Positions 25,307-33,804 of a stretch of DNA of 64,000 nt are shown here, piece after piece (the stretch's first letter is position 1; every line of letters starts with the position of its first letter). Location of the stretch: contig CAJOFM010000004.1 of the NCBI GenBank assembly GCA_905233915.1, forward strand, positions 248,001-312,000, read 5' to 3'. A program made the position numbers and the translations under genes. Under the pieces are notes generated by a model, which was given only the letters and a program-made list of their open reading frames with translations, did not search any database and was not told the DNA's origin. Source of the DNA: an uncultured Muribaculaceae bacterium. GTDB taxonomy: Bacteria > Bacteroidota > Bacteroidia > Bacteroidales > Muribaculaceae.

Positions 25307-26062
25307 TTAGTCACTGCACTTGGCGCACAGGAACTCGCGGTTCAAGCGGGCGATGTTGCTCAGCTTGATGTTCTTGGGGCACTCGGCGGCACAGGCACCG
25401 GTGTTGGTGCAGTTACCGAAACCGAGTTCGTCCATCTTGGCGAGCATGGCCTTGACGCGGCGCTTGGCCTCGGCACGGCCCTGGGGCAGCAGTGCGAACT
25501 GGCTGACCTTGGCGCTGAGGAACAGCATGGCCGAACCGTTCTTGCAGGCAGCAACACAGGCACCGCAACCGATGCAGGTAGCGCTGTCCATAGCCTCGTC
25601 GGCGGCCTCCTTGCTGATGGGGATGGCGTTGGCATCCTGGGCACCGCCAGTCTGGAAGCTCACGTAGCCACCAGCCTGCTGGATCTGGTCGAAGGCATTG
25701 CGGTTAACCATCAAGTCCTTGATCACGGGGAAGGCAGCACTGCGCCAGGGCTCAACGGTGATGGTGTCACCGTCGTGGAAGCGGCGCATGTAGAGCTGGC
25801 AGGTGGTTGCTCCGGTGGCGGGGCCATGGGGATGGCCGTTGACATAGAGCGAGCACATGCCGCAGATGCCCTCGCGGCAATCGTGATCGAAGGTAACGGG
25901 CTCCTCACCCTTCTCGATGAGCTGCTCGTTGAGGATGTCCATCATCTCGAGGAAGGAGGTGTCGGTGGGAATGTCGCGCATCTCGTAGGTCTCAAAGCGG
26001 CCCTCGGCATGAGCGTTGGCCTGACGCCAAACCTTAAGTTTGAAACTTATACTAGTATCCAT
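25307..26062 (-). CDS. frdB: Fumarate reductase/succinate dehydrogenase iron-sulfur subunit
   Basis: A 251-residue electron-transfer subunit linking the flavoprotein to the membrane anchor. Three clusters are visible: [2Fe-2S] around [15 protein letters not shown], [4Fe-4S] at [17 protein letters not shown], and the third set around [14 protein letters not shown]. The gene is in the Bacteroidales order frdC-frdA-frdB. In this group the complex works mainly as fumarate reductase, though either direction is possible, so the symbol sdhB is also used. The gene looks intact. It sits downstream of the broken frdA after about 30 bases and is the last gene of the operon. Confidence 0.95.
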   Translation of the reverse strand: MDTSISFKLKVWRQANAHAEGRFETYEMRDIPTDTSFLEMMDILNEQLIEKGEEPVTFDHDCREGICGMCSLYVNGHPHGPATGATTCQLYMRRFHDGDTITVEPWRSAAFPVIKDLMVNRNAFDQIQQAGGYVSFQTGGAQDANAIPISKEAADEAMDSATCIGCGACVAACKNGSAMLFLSAKVSQFALLPQGRAEAKRRVKAMLAKMDELGFGNCTNTGACAAECPKNIKLSNIARLNREFLCAKCSD

Positions 26063-26092
26063 TGTATTCGATGAATTTTAAAGGGTGGTTGA

Positions 26093-26929
26093 TTATGACT
26101 TGTAGTTACGCGTCTGGACCTTGATGGCCTCGTAGTGGAGCGGCTCCTTGATGAGCGTGGGAGCGGTCTCATCGTTGCCGTTGTACTTCCAGCAGGCGAC
26201 ATCGTCGCGCTTGGCCTCACCTTCCTCGGTCTGATGCTCCTCGCGGAAGTGGCCACCGCAGCTCTCGTGACGGTTCAAGGCGTCATAGGCGATGAGCTCA
26301 CCCATGGTGATGAAGTCACGCAGGCGGAACGCCTTGTCAAGCTCGATGTTCATGCCCTCTTGGGTGCCAGGGATGAACAGGTTGGTCTCGAACTCCTTGC
26401 GCAGCTCTTTGAGTTTCTTCAACGCGGTCTCGAGGCTCTCCTTGGTGCGGGCCATGCCCACGTAGTCCCACATCACGTTACCCAGCTCCTTGTGGATGCT
26501 GTCCACCGAGCGCTTGCCGTGGATGCTCATCAGGTGGTCGAGGTTGGCCTGAACACGCTTCTCGGCCTCGTCAAACTCGGGCGTGTCGGTCGAGAAATGA
26601 GGCACGGTAATCTGGTCGCTCAGGTAGTTCTGGATGGTGTAGGGTAGCACGAAGTAACCGTCGGCCAGACCCTGCATCAGCGCCGAAGCGCCCAGGCGGT
26701 TGGCACCGTGGTCACTGAAGTTGCACTCACCGATAGCGAACAGACCCTTGATGCTGGTCTGCAGTTCATAGTCCACCCAGATGCCGCCCATCGTGTAGTG
26801 GATGGCGGGATAAATCATCATGGGGTTGTAGTATTTCACGCCGTTGATCTCGTTGGCGAGCTCGCCAGGATTCACGTCGGTGATTTCCTCATACATGTCG
26901 AACAGGTTGCCATAGCGCTGGCGAATCAC
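26093..26929 (-). pseudogene. frdA: Fumarate reductase flavoprotein subunit, C-terminal fragment
   Basis: This frame carries the second part of FrdA, from about IRQRYGNLFDMYEE through QTEEGEAKRDD to the end VQTRNYKS. It covers part of the FAD-binding and capping region (GECNFSDHGANRLGASALMQGLADGYF) and the C-terminal helical domain. The apparent start at 26929 is a GTG inside the conserved sequence and overlaps the stop of the N-terminal frame by four bases. Near the end, AKRDD runs directly into VACWKY, whereas family members normally have about five more residues there, indicating a second, in-frame deletion. Read with 26926-28065 it forms one gene. Confidence 0.85.
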
Positions 26930-28065
26930 GTCGATGCCCAGGCGGTTGATGGCCTCGCTGAAGTCGAGGAACTGTTGTTCACGCCGAAGCCCTTGTCGCA
27001 GCGCTCCTTGGCGGCGCGGCTGGCCACGTCACGGGGCACGAGGTTACCGAAGGCCGGGTAGCGGCGCTCCAGGTAGTAGTCGCGCTCCTCCTCGGGGATG
27101 TCACTGCCCTTGATCTGTCCAGCCTGCAGCTTCTTGGCGTCCTCGATGTTCTTGGGCACCCAGATGCGGCCGTCGTTACGCAACGACTCACTCATCAGCG
27201 TCAGCTTGGACTGCTTGTCGCCGTGAACGGGGATACAGGTGGGGTGAATCTGCACATAGGCGGGGTTGGCGAAGTAAGCGCCGTGGCGGTAGCAAGCCAT
27301 AGCAGCCGAGCAGTTGCAACCCATGGCGTTGGTGCTCAGGAAGTAGGTGTTACCGTAACCACCGGTAGCGATAACCACAGCGTGGGCGGCAAAGCGCTCG
27401 AGCTTACCGGTCACCAGATTCTTGGCGATGATACCGCGTGCACGGCCGTCGATGATAACCACGTCGTGCATCTCGTAACGGTTGTAGCTCTTTACCTTGC
27501 CAGCATGGATCATGCGGTTCAGGCTCGAGTAGGCACCGAGCAGCAGCTGCTGACCGGTCTGACCCTTAGCGTAGAACGTGCGGCTCACCTGAGCGCCACC
27601 GAACGAACGGTTGGCCAGCAGACCGCCGTACTCGCGTGCGAAGGGGACACCCTGTGCCACACACTGGTCGATGATATTGTTGGACACCTCGGCCAGGCGG
27701 TAAACGTTGGCCTCGCGGGCACGGTAGTCACCACCCTTGACGGTGTCGTAGAACAGGCGGTAAACCGAGTCACCGTCGTTCTGGTAGTTCTTGGCTGCGT
27801 TGATACCACCCTGGGCAGCGATCGAGTGAGCGCGGCGGGGTGAATCCTGGATGCAGAAGTTCAATACGTTAAATCCCATCTCGCCCAGCGTGGCGGCTGC
27901 CGACGCACCTGCCAGACCGGTACCCACAACGATGATGTCGAGGCGGCGCTTGTTGGCGGGGTTGACGAGTTTCTGATGAGCTTTATAGTTGGTCCATTTC
28001 TCAGCGATGGGTCCCTCGGGAATCTTGGAATCGATGGGCTGAGCGTTGATCTTTGTTTCTTCCAT
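26926..28065 (-). pseudogene. frdA: Fumarate reductase flavoprotein subunit, N-terminal fragment (frameshifted)
   Basis: FrdA binds FAD covalently and reduces fumarate. This frame has the dinucleotide motif [13 protein letters not shown] near residue 45, the covalent-FAD His region [14 protein letters not shown], and catalytic-site blocks such as [26 protein letters not shown]. It follows the family up to GFGVNN and then runs out of frame as [15 protein letters not shown] to a stop at 26926. The correct continuation ([15 protein letters not shown]) is present in another frame. About five family residues (13 bases) are missing at the junction, near 26970. An intact frdA would be expected for frdB and frdC to work, so either this strain lacks the activity, or the gap is an assembly error. 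Confidence 0.88.
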
Positions 28066-28101
28066 TTGTGTTACAAATTTTAAAGGGTTAATACTCAGCC
28101 A

Positions 28102-28758
28102 TTAGAGAGCAAAGAACCAGGTAAAGTAGCATGCCTCAACAGCAAACAGGATAAACACGATGCTTGCCCACCACTTGGAGATGCACTGCCAGCGGGGGAT
28201 CCACTTGTCGTTGGCGGTACCCAGGGTCTGGAAAGCGCTCCAGAAACCGTGGCTGATGTGGAACCACAGGGCGGCAAAGCCGATGAGATAAACGGGCAGT
28301 ACCCACAGGTGGCTGAAGGTAGCCTCCAGGTAGTGCGTACCGTTCATCACATGGTCACCCATGAGTTCGGGCAGCTGCATCTTGGCCCAGAACTGCACGA
28401 GGTGCAGAATCAGGAAGCAGCAAACGATGAGACCCAGGACGAGCATGTTCTGCGAAGCCCACTCCACGTCCTTGGGCTTGGTGGTCACGGCATAGCGGTT
28501 GTTACCGCGAGCCTTGCGGTTCTGGAAGGTAAGGATGAATGCGAAGATGATGTGAATCGCAAATCCGCCAGCCAGAATCAACGTGCCGAGGACGGCATAC
28601 CAATTGGCACCGAGGAACTCACAGATGGCGTCATAAGCCTCAAATGAGATGAGGGCCACCGCGTTCATCAGCGCATGGAATGTGACGAATAGGACAAGGA
28701 AGAGGCCGGTAACCGACATCACCACCTTGCGTCCTACAGATGAATTAGTTAACCACAT
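28102..28758 (-). CDS. frdC: Fumarate reductase/succinate dehydrogenase cytochrome b subunit
   Basis: A 218-residue membrane anchor with five hydrophobic segments (about 13-38, 54-77, 104-124, 150-170, 192-214), the layout of the single-subunit, di-haem cytochrome b of Bacteroidetes. Histidines such as those in VTFHALMNAV, FAIHIIF, LILHLVQFW and LWFHISHGFW are plausible haem ligands. It passes electrons between menaquinol and FrdB. It is the first gene of the operon, with a promoter box at 28820-28827. Confidence 0.92.
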   Translation of the reverse strand: MWLTNSSVGRKVVMSVTGLFLVLFVTFHALMNAVALISFEAYDAICEFLGANWYAVLGTLILAGGFAIHIIFAFILTFQNRKARGNNRYAVTTKPKDVEWASQNMLVLGLIVCCFLILHLVQFWAKMQLPELMGDHVMNGTHYLEATFSHLWVLPVYLIGFAALWFHISHGFWSAFQTLGTANDKWIPRWQCISKWWASIVFILFAVEACYFTWFFAL

Positions 28759-28819
28759 AAAGATTGTTGATTTTTTAGTTATTAATGATTGTTAGTTCGT
28801 TAATTTTCACATTATCCTG

Positions 28820-28827
28820 CAAAGGTA
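28820..28827 (-). promoter_or_regulatory. Promoter -7 box for frdCAB
   Basis: TACCTTTG on the minus strand, 62 bases before the frdC start. Confidence 0.55.
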
Positions 28828-28960
28828 AGAAAAAATTTTGAATAACCCCGCTTTTTTTGCTTGACTTTGAAAACTTCCCTTGATTTATCAGCTGTAAAAC
28901 GGTTTTACAATCCCAGTTAATCCGTATCAGTAGCCCACACGCCAGGAAACACCCGCACAG

Positions 28961-29004
28961 TACAGCAGGAGGGCCTTCACTGCCGTGAGGGCCCTCCTGC
29001 TGTA
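28961..29004 (-). terminator. Strong hairpin after queA
   Basis: Fourteen-base stem TACAGCAGGAGGGC/GCCCTCCTGCTGTA with a 16-base loop. The minus-strand side lacks a clear T-run, so it may stabilise the 3' end rather than terminate on its own. Confidence 0.6.
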
Positions 29005-29020
29005 TTGATAACGGTTGAGA

Positions 29021-30076
29021 TCAGTCGTTGAGGATGAGCATTGCGTCGCCATAGGCTCCGAAGCGGTACTTCTCCTCGATAGCCACCTTGTAGGCCTCCA
29101 TCGTCTGGTCGTATCCGCCGAAGGATGCCTGAGCCATCAACATGATGGAGTATGGCATGTGGAAGTTGGACACCAGGGCGTCGCATGTGGTGCACTCATA
29201 GGGCGGGAACAAGAACTTGTTGCTCCAGCCGCCATAGGGCTTGATGCGGCCGTTCATGCCCACGCAGGTCTCAAAGGCGCGCAGCACCGACGTGCCGATG
29301 GCGCAGACCTTATTACCGTTGTCACGCAGACGGTTAACCTTCTCGGCAAGCTCGACGCTAACGTCCATCTCCTCGCTGTCCATGCGATGCTTGGAGAGGT
29401 CCTCGACGTCTATATCACGGTAAGTGCCCAGGCTGATGTGCATGGTGATGAAATCCTTGTCGATGTCATAAATCTCCATGCGGCGCATCAATTCGCGCGA
29501 GAAATGCAGGCCTGCAGCGGGAACCACCACGGCACCCTCCTTGCTGGCAAAGATGGTCTGATAGCGCTCGGCATCCTCGGGCTCGGGCTCGCGTTCGATG
29601 TAATAGGGCAACGGGGTGTTACCCAAGTTATACAGGTCCTTCTTGAACTGGTCGTGGTCGCCGTCGTACAGGAAACGCAGCGTGCGGCCACGCGAGGTGG
29701 TGTTGTCGATAACCTCGGCCACCATCGAGTCGTCAAGGCCAAAGTAGAGCTTGTTGCCGATACGGATTTTGCGGGCGGGCTCGACGAGCACGTCCCACAG
29801 CTTGTTGTTGGGGTTGAGTTCACGCAGCAGGAACACCTCGATGCGGGCACCGGTCTTCTCCTTGTTGCCGAACAGCTTGGCGGGGAACACCTGGGTGTCG
29901 TTGAACACAAACAGGTCATGGGGATTGAAATATCCCAGGATATCCTTGAATATCTTGTGCTCAATTTCACGACTCTGCTTGTGGAGTACCATCAATCGGG
30001 ACTCGTCACGCACGGGGGCAGGATATGAGGCAATGAGATCCTCGGGCATCCGCGTGTTAAATTCTGAGAGTTTCAT
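29021..30076 (-). CDS. queA: tRNA preQ1(34) S-adenosylmethionine ribosyltransferase-isomerase
   Basis: A 351-residue cytosolic enzyme that transfers and isomerises the ribosyl moiety of S-adenosylmethionine to 7-aminomethyl-7-deazaguanine in tRNA, a late step of queuosine synthesis. Visible signatures include LIASYPAPVRDESRLMVL, LFVFNDTQVFPAKLFG, GLHFSRELM and ISLGTYRDIDVEDL. The length is typical. It is downstream of truB in a four-gene cluster of tRNA modification and cell-envelope genes. The start at 30076 follows a heptad array within about six bases. Confidence 0.95.
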   Translation of the reverse strand: MKLSEFNTRMPEDLIASYPAPVRDESRLMVLHKQSREIEHKIFKDILGYFNPHDLFVFNDTQVFPAKLFGNKEKTGARIEVFLLRELNPNNKLWDVLVEPARKIRIGNKLYFGLDDSMVAEVIDNTTSRGRTLRFLYDGDHDQFKKDLYNLGNTPLPYYIEREPEPEDAERYQTIFASKEGAVVVPAAGLHFSRELMRRMEIYDIDKDFITMHISLGTYRDIDVEDLSKHRMDSEEMDVSVELAEKVNRLRDNGNKVCAIGTSVLRAFETCVGMNGRIKPYGGWSNKFLFPPYECTTCDALVSNFHMPYSIMLMAQASFGGYDQTMEAYKVAIEEKYRFGAYGDAMLILND

Positions 30077-30082
30077 ATTTTA

Positions 30083-30117
30083 TAAGTTGTAAGTTTTGAG
30101 TTGTAAGTCTTAAGTAA
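30083..30117 (-). repeat. Heptad array F (ACTTACA units in the sense direction)
   Basis: On the plus strand: TAAGTTG, TAAGTTT, TGAGTTG, TAAGTCT, TAAGTAA. In the sense (minus) direction it reads ACTTACA/ACTCAAA, close to array B2. It forms the immediate leader of queA. Confidence 0.82.
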
Positions 30118-30156
30118 TTATCCTTCAGCCTTATGGCACTGCTTAACCATAACAGC

Positions 30157-31008
30157 TCACTTGATTTGAGGGGTGCGGCGCGGGGGTGCGTCACATTTCT
30201 TCGCTTGCTTGCGTGCGGCATGCTCGGCCTTCATGCGAGCGGCGCGCTCGCGGTTCTCGATGCGTTCCCGCTCCAGGCGCTCGGCGGCTGCCTGTTCGGG
30301 GGAGACGTAGGTCTCGTTATCCAATTTCTCGACCAGGGCCTCGAGGGTAAGGCACTTGTCAACGGTGACGTCGCCCACGCGGGTGCGGCGCAAGGCCGTC
30401 AAGTGGGCTCCGCTGTCGAGTGCCACACCGATGTCGCGAGCCAGAGCACGGATGTAGGTGCCCTTGCTGCACACCACCCTGATCTGCAGGGTAGGCTCGT
30501 CGGGCAGGCCGCAATGCAGTACCTCAATCTCGTCGATGACGAGGGTCTTGGGGCGTATCTCCACGTCCTGGCCCTTACGCGCCAATTTATAGGCGGGCTT
30601 GCCATCGATCTTGCATGCCGAGAACGAGGGCGGTACCTGCTCGATGCTGCCTGTGAACTGCTCCTGCAGCACGCGGTCAACGAGGGCGCGGTCGATGTGT
30701 CGCCACTCGTAGGTGGCATCTACCTCGGTTTCCAGGTCATAGCTGGGCGTGGTGGCTCCCAGGCGCAAGTCAGCGATATATTCCTTGACTCCAGCCTGCA
30801 GCTCGTCGATGCGCTTGGTGGCATGGCCGGTGCACAACAGCAGCACGCCTGTCGCCAGCGGGTCGAGGGTGCCGGCATGGCCCACCTTGACCTGACGCGT
30901 CTTGAGGTGGGTGCGCAACACGGCGCGCACCTTCTTGACCGCGGCAAACGAGGTCATCCTCAGCGGCTTGTCGATACAGAATATTTCGCCTTCTATCGGG
31001 TTTAACAT
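30157..31008 (-). CDS. truB: tRNA pseudouridine(55) synthase
   Basis: Makes pseudouridine 55 in the T-loop of tRNAs. The 283-residue enzyme has the catalytic motif GHAGTLDPLATGVL, with the nucleophilic Asp near residue 49, plus KxYxxxLRLG-like (KEYIADLRLGATTPSYDLE) and the RALARDIG block. The last 40 residues (from about RLERERIENRERAA) are a highly charged helix plus basic tail not shared with E. coli TruB; it may bind RNA. It lies downstream of uppP on the same strand. Confidence 0.95.
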   Translation of the reverse strand: MLNPIEGEIFCIDKPLRMTSFAAVKKVRAVLRTHLKTRQVKVGHAGTLDPLATGVLLLCTGHATKRIDELQAGVKEYIADLRLGATTPSYDLETEVDATYEWRHIDRALVDRVLQEQFTGSIEQVPPSFSACKIDGKPAYKLARKGQDVEIRPKTLVIDEIEVLHCGLPDEPTLQIRVVCSKGTYIRALARDIGVALDSGAHLTALRRTRVGDVTVDKCLTLEALVEKLDNETYVSPEQAAAERLERERIENRERAARMKAEHAARKQAKKCDAPPRRTPQIK

Positions 31009-31068
31009 TGTTATTCTTTACTTACGAATTGCGCTAATTATACTAAATTGGCATGCGCACTCAATGAT

Positions 31069-31122
31069 TACGAATTAAACGAATGGAATTTCTTGAAACT
31101 TGTGAAATCCGTGTAATTCGTA
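31069..31122. repeat. Long inverted repeat (hairpin element, copy 2)
   Basis: Arms TACGAATTA (31069-31077) and TAATTCGTA (31114-31122), with an imperfect inner stem. The centre holds ACGAATGGA and AATCCGTGT, also found in the element at 17718-17776. It lies between truB and uppP. Confidence 0.7.
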
Positions 31123-31130
31123 GTTTTTGG

Positions 31131-31946
31131 TTACAATGCCGGGGCGGGCATCAACTGCGACAGGGCAATGGCCACGAGGCCAGCGATGATACAGTACACG
31201 CCGAACCACACCAGCTTGCCCTTCTTGACGATGCTGATCATCCACTTGCAGGCCAAGCAGCCTGCCAGGAAGGCAGCAATGAAGCCTACCACCAGGGGCA
31301 AAGTGTCGATGCCGCCAAAGGCCTCTTCTCCCTTGACCACCTTGAGCACGTCGAGCAACGCCTCGCCCAGGATGGGCGGGATGACCATCAGGAACGAGAA
31401 CTGCGCCAGCGACTCCTTCTTGTTACCCAGCAGCAGACCCGTAGCGATGGTGCTGCCCGAGCGCGACAGGCCGGGCATCACGGCACACGCCTGGGCGATG
31501 CCGATGATAAAAGCGTCCTTCCAGGAGATTTTCTCCTTTTGGCGCGGCTTGGCATAATAGGAGAAGATGAGCAGGGCTGCGGTGAGCAAGAGCATGCAGC
31601 CCACGATGAGCAGTCCGCTGCCAAAGATTTCCTCGACCTGATCCTTGAAACAGAAGCCCACGATGCCAACGGGAATCATCGACACCAGGATATTGATGAA
31701 ATACTTGGTCTCGTCATTCATCTTGAACTTGAACAGACCCTTCAAGATCCAGTCTATCTCGCTCCACAGCACGACAAAGGTGCTCAACACCGTGGCCACA
31801 TGTACCAGGATGGTGAACGCCAGGTTATCGGCACCCTCGATGCCGAACAGGTAGCTGCCAATCGCCAGATGACCGCTACTGCTCACGGGGAGATATTCAG
31901 TCAGACCCTGGACAATGCCCAGAATCAACGCTTCAATCCAATCCAT
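31131..31946 (-). CDS. uppP: Undecaprenyl-diphosphatase
   Basis: Removes a phosphate from undecaprenyl diphosphate, recycling the lipid carrier for peptidoglycan and other envelope polymers, and gives bacitracin resistance. The 271-residue membrane protein has about seven to eight hydrophobic segments and the active-site motifs [14 protein letters not shown] (residues about 14-27) and [10 protein letters not shown] (about 157-166). It is downstream of DUF3098 with a gap of five bases, so the two share one transcript. Confidence 0.96.
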   Translation of the reverse strand: MDWIEALILGIVQGLTEYLPVSSSGHLAIGSYLFGIEGADNLAFTILVHVATVLSTFVVLWSEIDWILKGLFKFKMNDETKYFINILVSMIPVGIVGFCFKDQVEEIFGSGLLIVGCMLLLTAALLIFSYYAKPRQKEKISWKDAFIIGIAQACAVMPGLSRSGSTIATGLLLGNKKESLAQFSFLMVIPPILGEALLDVLKVVKGEEAFGGIDTLPLVVGFIAAFLAGCLACKWMISIVKKGKLVWFGVYCIIAGLVAIALSQLMPAPAL

Positions 31947-31951
31947 GTCAA

Positions 31952-32242
31952 TTATTCGTTATCCTCTTCCTGCTTGTTGTCCTTCTTGCGATAGATGATG
32001 GCAAATGCCATGAGCACAAAGCCCAAGAAGGCGATGATGGGACCCGTGGTGACGCGGCTGCTCTCAAACAGGTTCTCGTTGAACTTGTCACCCACATTGG
32101 CGTCGCCCGTCATCAGCCAGAAACCGATGATGATGAGCAACAGGCAAATGCCCATGAGGATGAAATTGATCTTACCCAGCGGATAGGTCACCTTACCGCC
32201 TGCCTTCTTCTCGACTTGCACTTTGTTTTCTTGTTTAGCCAT
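31952..32242 (-). CDS. DUF3098 membrane protein
   Basis: A 96-residue protein of the Bacteroidetes DUF3098 family. It has a charged N-terminal 20 residues, a helix at about 26-46 ([19 protein letters not shown]) and a second at about 70-87 ([18 protein letters not shown]), then a charged tail ending in EEDNE. The function is unknown. Its place next to uppP is common in Bacteroidetes and suggests an envelope role; that is an inference from neighbourhood only. The leader carries heptad array G. Confidence 0.83.
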   Translation of the reverse strand: MAKQENKVQVEKKAGGKVTYPLGKINFILMGICLLLIIIGFWLMTGDANVGDKFNENLFESSRVTTGPIIAFLGFVLMAFAIIYRKKDNKQEEDNE

Positions 32243-32246
32243 ATTT

Positions 32247-32281
32247 CAGTTTTCAGTTGTCAGTTCTCAGTTGTCAGTTTT
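32247..32281 (-). repeat. Heptad array G (AACTGAA/ACTGACA in the sense direction)
   Basis: Plus strand: CAGTTTT, CAGTTGT, CAGTTCT, CAGTTGT, CAGTTTT. In the sense direction each unit carries TGA. It lies between the promoter and start of the DUF3098 gene. Confidence 0.9.
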
Positions 32282-32295
32282 GCAGCTAATTGATG

Positions 32296-32303
32296 CAAAA
32301 GTA
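32296..32303 (-). promoter_or_regulatory. Promoter -7 box for DUF3098-uppP-truB-queA
   Basis: TACTTTTG on the minus strand. The predicted leader runs through heptad array G before the start at 32242. Confidence 0.5.
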
Positions 32304-32438
32304 CAACATCCAGAGGCGTTTGTCAATAGTTTTAACCGATTTTATGACTTTGCACCGTTCCACACCGCCCATAATTAAAAGACAAGAAAGACAAGAAAGA
32401 CTGAAAACACTAAGGCATCCGTACTCGAATAAAAACAA

Positions 32439-32480
32439 CTGAATTCTCTGAATTCTCTGATTTCTCTGATGGCTGACGCG
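32439..32480. repeat. Nonamer repeat 2 (CTGAATTCT/CTGATGGCT)
   Basis: CTGAATTCT twice, CTGATTTCT, CTGATGGCT and GACGCG: nine-base period, sharing CTGATGGCTGACGCG with 24854-24868. Confidence 0.75.
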
Positions 32481-32539
32481 CAACAATTAACCGTGCTAAC
32501 GCACGGGAAAAAAGTTCCAGTCAAAGGGCGCGGATGCCC

Positions 32540-32567
32540 CCTAAAACCTAAAGCCTAAAGCCTAATT
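32540..32567 (-). repeat. Heptad array O (CCTAAAG; TTTAGGC in the sense direction)
   Basis: CCTAAAA, CCTAAAG, CCTAAAG, CCTAATT. On the minus (sense) strand this is the same TTAGGCT family as arrays A and E. It lies just past the 3' end of the aldo/keto reductase gene. Confidence 0.85.
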
Positions 32568-32639
32568 ATTCAAAATAAATTATTTGATTTAAATAATCCA
32601 AATTGAATAATCCTTTTTGGGGCTAAGAACGGCAGCGGG

Positions 32640-33752
32640 TCATCCCTCGAAAGAAGAGGTGACGAGCTTCAGGTTGTCGATGATGTCGATGTGCTGGGGG
32701 CACTGGGCCTCGCACTGACCACACCCGACGCACTCGCTGGCTTTGCCGTGGCTCTTGGCAAGCAGGTCGTAGTAAAGCTTGCAGTTACCTTTCTGGTCGG
32801 GGAACTGCTGCAGGTTGTTGTAGAGGTTGAAATACTCGGGGATGGCAATTTCCTGAGGGCAGCCCTCGGTACAATAGTGACAGGCGGTGCAGGGTACGGC
32901 AATGGCGTCACTAATCACCTGGGTGGCACGGGCGATGATGGCCTGTTCCTCGTCGTTAAGCGGCTTGAAGTCTTCCATATATCCTAAATTGTCCTCCATC
33001 TGCTCCATGTTGCTCATGCCGCTCAGCACCATCATCACATTAGGCAACGAGGCACAATAGCGGATGGCCCACGAGGCAGGGCTGGCATCGGGATTATATT
33101 CCCTGAAGAGTTGCTCCACAGCGGCAGGGACACGAGCCAATGACCCGCCCTTGACGGGCTCCATGACGATGACGGGTTTGTCGTGCTTGACACACAGGTC
33201 GTAGCACACCCGCGACTCGATGGCGGGACTTTCCCAGTCGAGGTAGTTGATCTGCAACTGCACATAATCCATCTCGGGATGCTTGTCCAGTATCTCGGCC
33301 AGCAGTGGCGAGCCGTCATGGAAGGAGAAGCCGATGTGGCGTATCTTGCCCTCGGCCTTCTTGCGGACAAGGAAACCCCAGCCGTCCATCTCATCGATGA
33401 CCCCAACACGCTCCCGGTTGAGGGCATGCAGCCAGTAGTAGTCGAAATAGTCCACGTCGCACTTCTCCAACTGCTCGTTGAAGACGCGCTCCAGGTCGCT
33501 CTCCTGCTTGATGGCCCACACGGGCATCTTGGTGGTAACGGTGAACGCCTCGCGCGGGTAGCGCTTGACCACAACCTCACGCAAGGCCTCCTCGCTCTTG
33601 CCACCGTGGTATGGATAGGCGGTGTCAAAGTAGGTAAAGCCGCGCTCGATGAACCTGTCGGCCATCTGTTTAAACTTCTCGATGTCTATACTCTTCTGGT
33701 CATCGGGGTTGACCAGCGGCAGACGCATCAATCCAAATCCAAGTTTTTTCAT
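32640..33752 (-). CDS. Aldo/keto reductase with C-terminal 4Fe-4S domain
   Basis: A 370-residue cytosolic protein. Residues 1-280 form an aldo/keto reductase barrel (MKKLGFGLMRLPL, DTAYPYHGGKSE, and IRHIGFSFHDGS). The C-terminal 90 residues have two ferredoxin-type sets, CTACHYCTEGCPQ and CVGCGQCEAQCPQ. This layout is common in anaerobes and suggests electrons are passed between Fe-S centres and a carbonyl substrate; the substrate is unknown. It is the last gene of the rnr-mtaB-glycosyltransferase group. The leader carries the heptad array H. Confidence 0.88.
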   Translation of the reverse strand: MKKLGFGLMRLPLVNPDDQKSIDIEKFKQMADRFIERGFTYFDTAYPYHGGKSEEALREVVVKRYPREAFTVTTKMPVWAIKQESDLERVFNEQLEKCDVDYFDYYWLHALNRERVGVIDEMDGWGFLVRKKAEGKIRHIGFSFHDGSPLLAEILDKHPEMDYVQLQINYLDWESPAIESRVCYDLCVKHDKPVIVMEPVKGGSLARVPAAVEQLFREYNPDASPASWAIRYCASLPNVMMVLSGMSNMEQMEDNLGYMEDFKPLNDEEQAIIARATQVISDAIAVPCTACHYCTEGCPQEIAIPEYFNLYNNLQQFPDQKGNCKLYYDLLAKSHGKASECVGCGQCEAQCPQHIDIIDNLKLVTSSFEG

Positions 33753-33755
33753 ATT

Positions 33756-33804
33756 CAGTTTTCAGTCTTCAGTTTTCAGTTGTCAGTTTTCAGTTTTCAG
33801 TTCG
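33756..33804 (-). repeat. Heptad array H (ACTGAAA/ACTGACA), overlapping a coding end
   Basis: Seven units on the plus strand: CAGTTTT, CAGTCTT, CAGTTTT, CAGTTGT, CAGTTTT, CAGTTTT, CAGTTCG. It lies between the glycosyltransferase and the aldo/keto reductase. The last six residues (ELKTEN) and TGA stop of the glycosyltransferase are encoded by it. Confidence 0.9.

Larger units (their letters stand above)
32243..32639. other. Non-coding gap rich in short repeats
   Basis: About 400 bases. It holds heptad array G (32247-32281), the DUF3098 promoter (32296-32303), nonamer repeat 2 (32439-32480), the small hairpin CCGTGC/GCACGG (32491-32506), heptad array O (32540-32567), and an AT-rich inverted repeat with arms ATTATTCAA and TTGAATAAT (32565-32611) below the aldo/keto reductase gene. 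No gene seen. Confidence 0.65.

Noticed and set aside
26926-26929. Programmed frameshift or translational coupling in frdA
   Set aside because: The four-base GTGA overlap is within conserved coding sequence, family members read through as one frame, and no slippery site or pseudoknot was seen. Residues are missing at the junction, so deletion explains it better.
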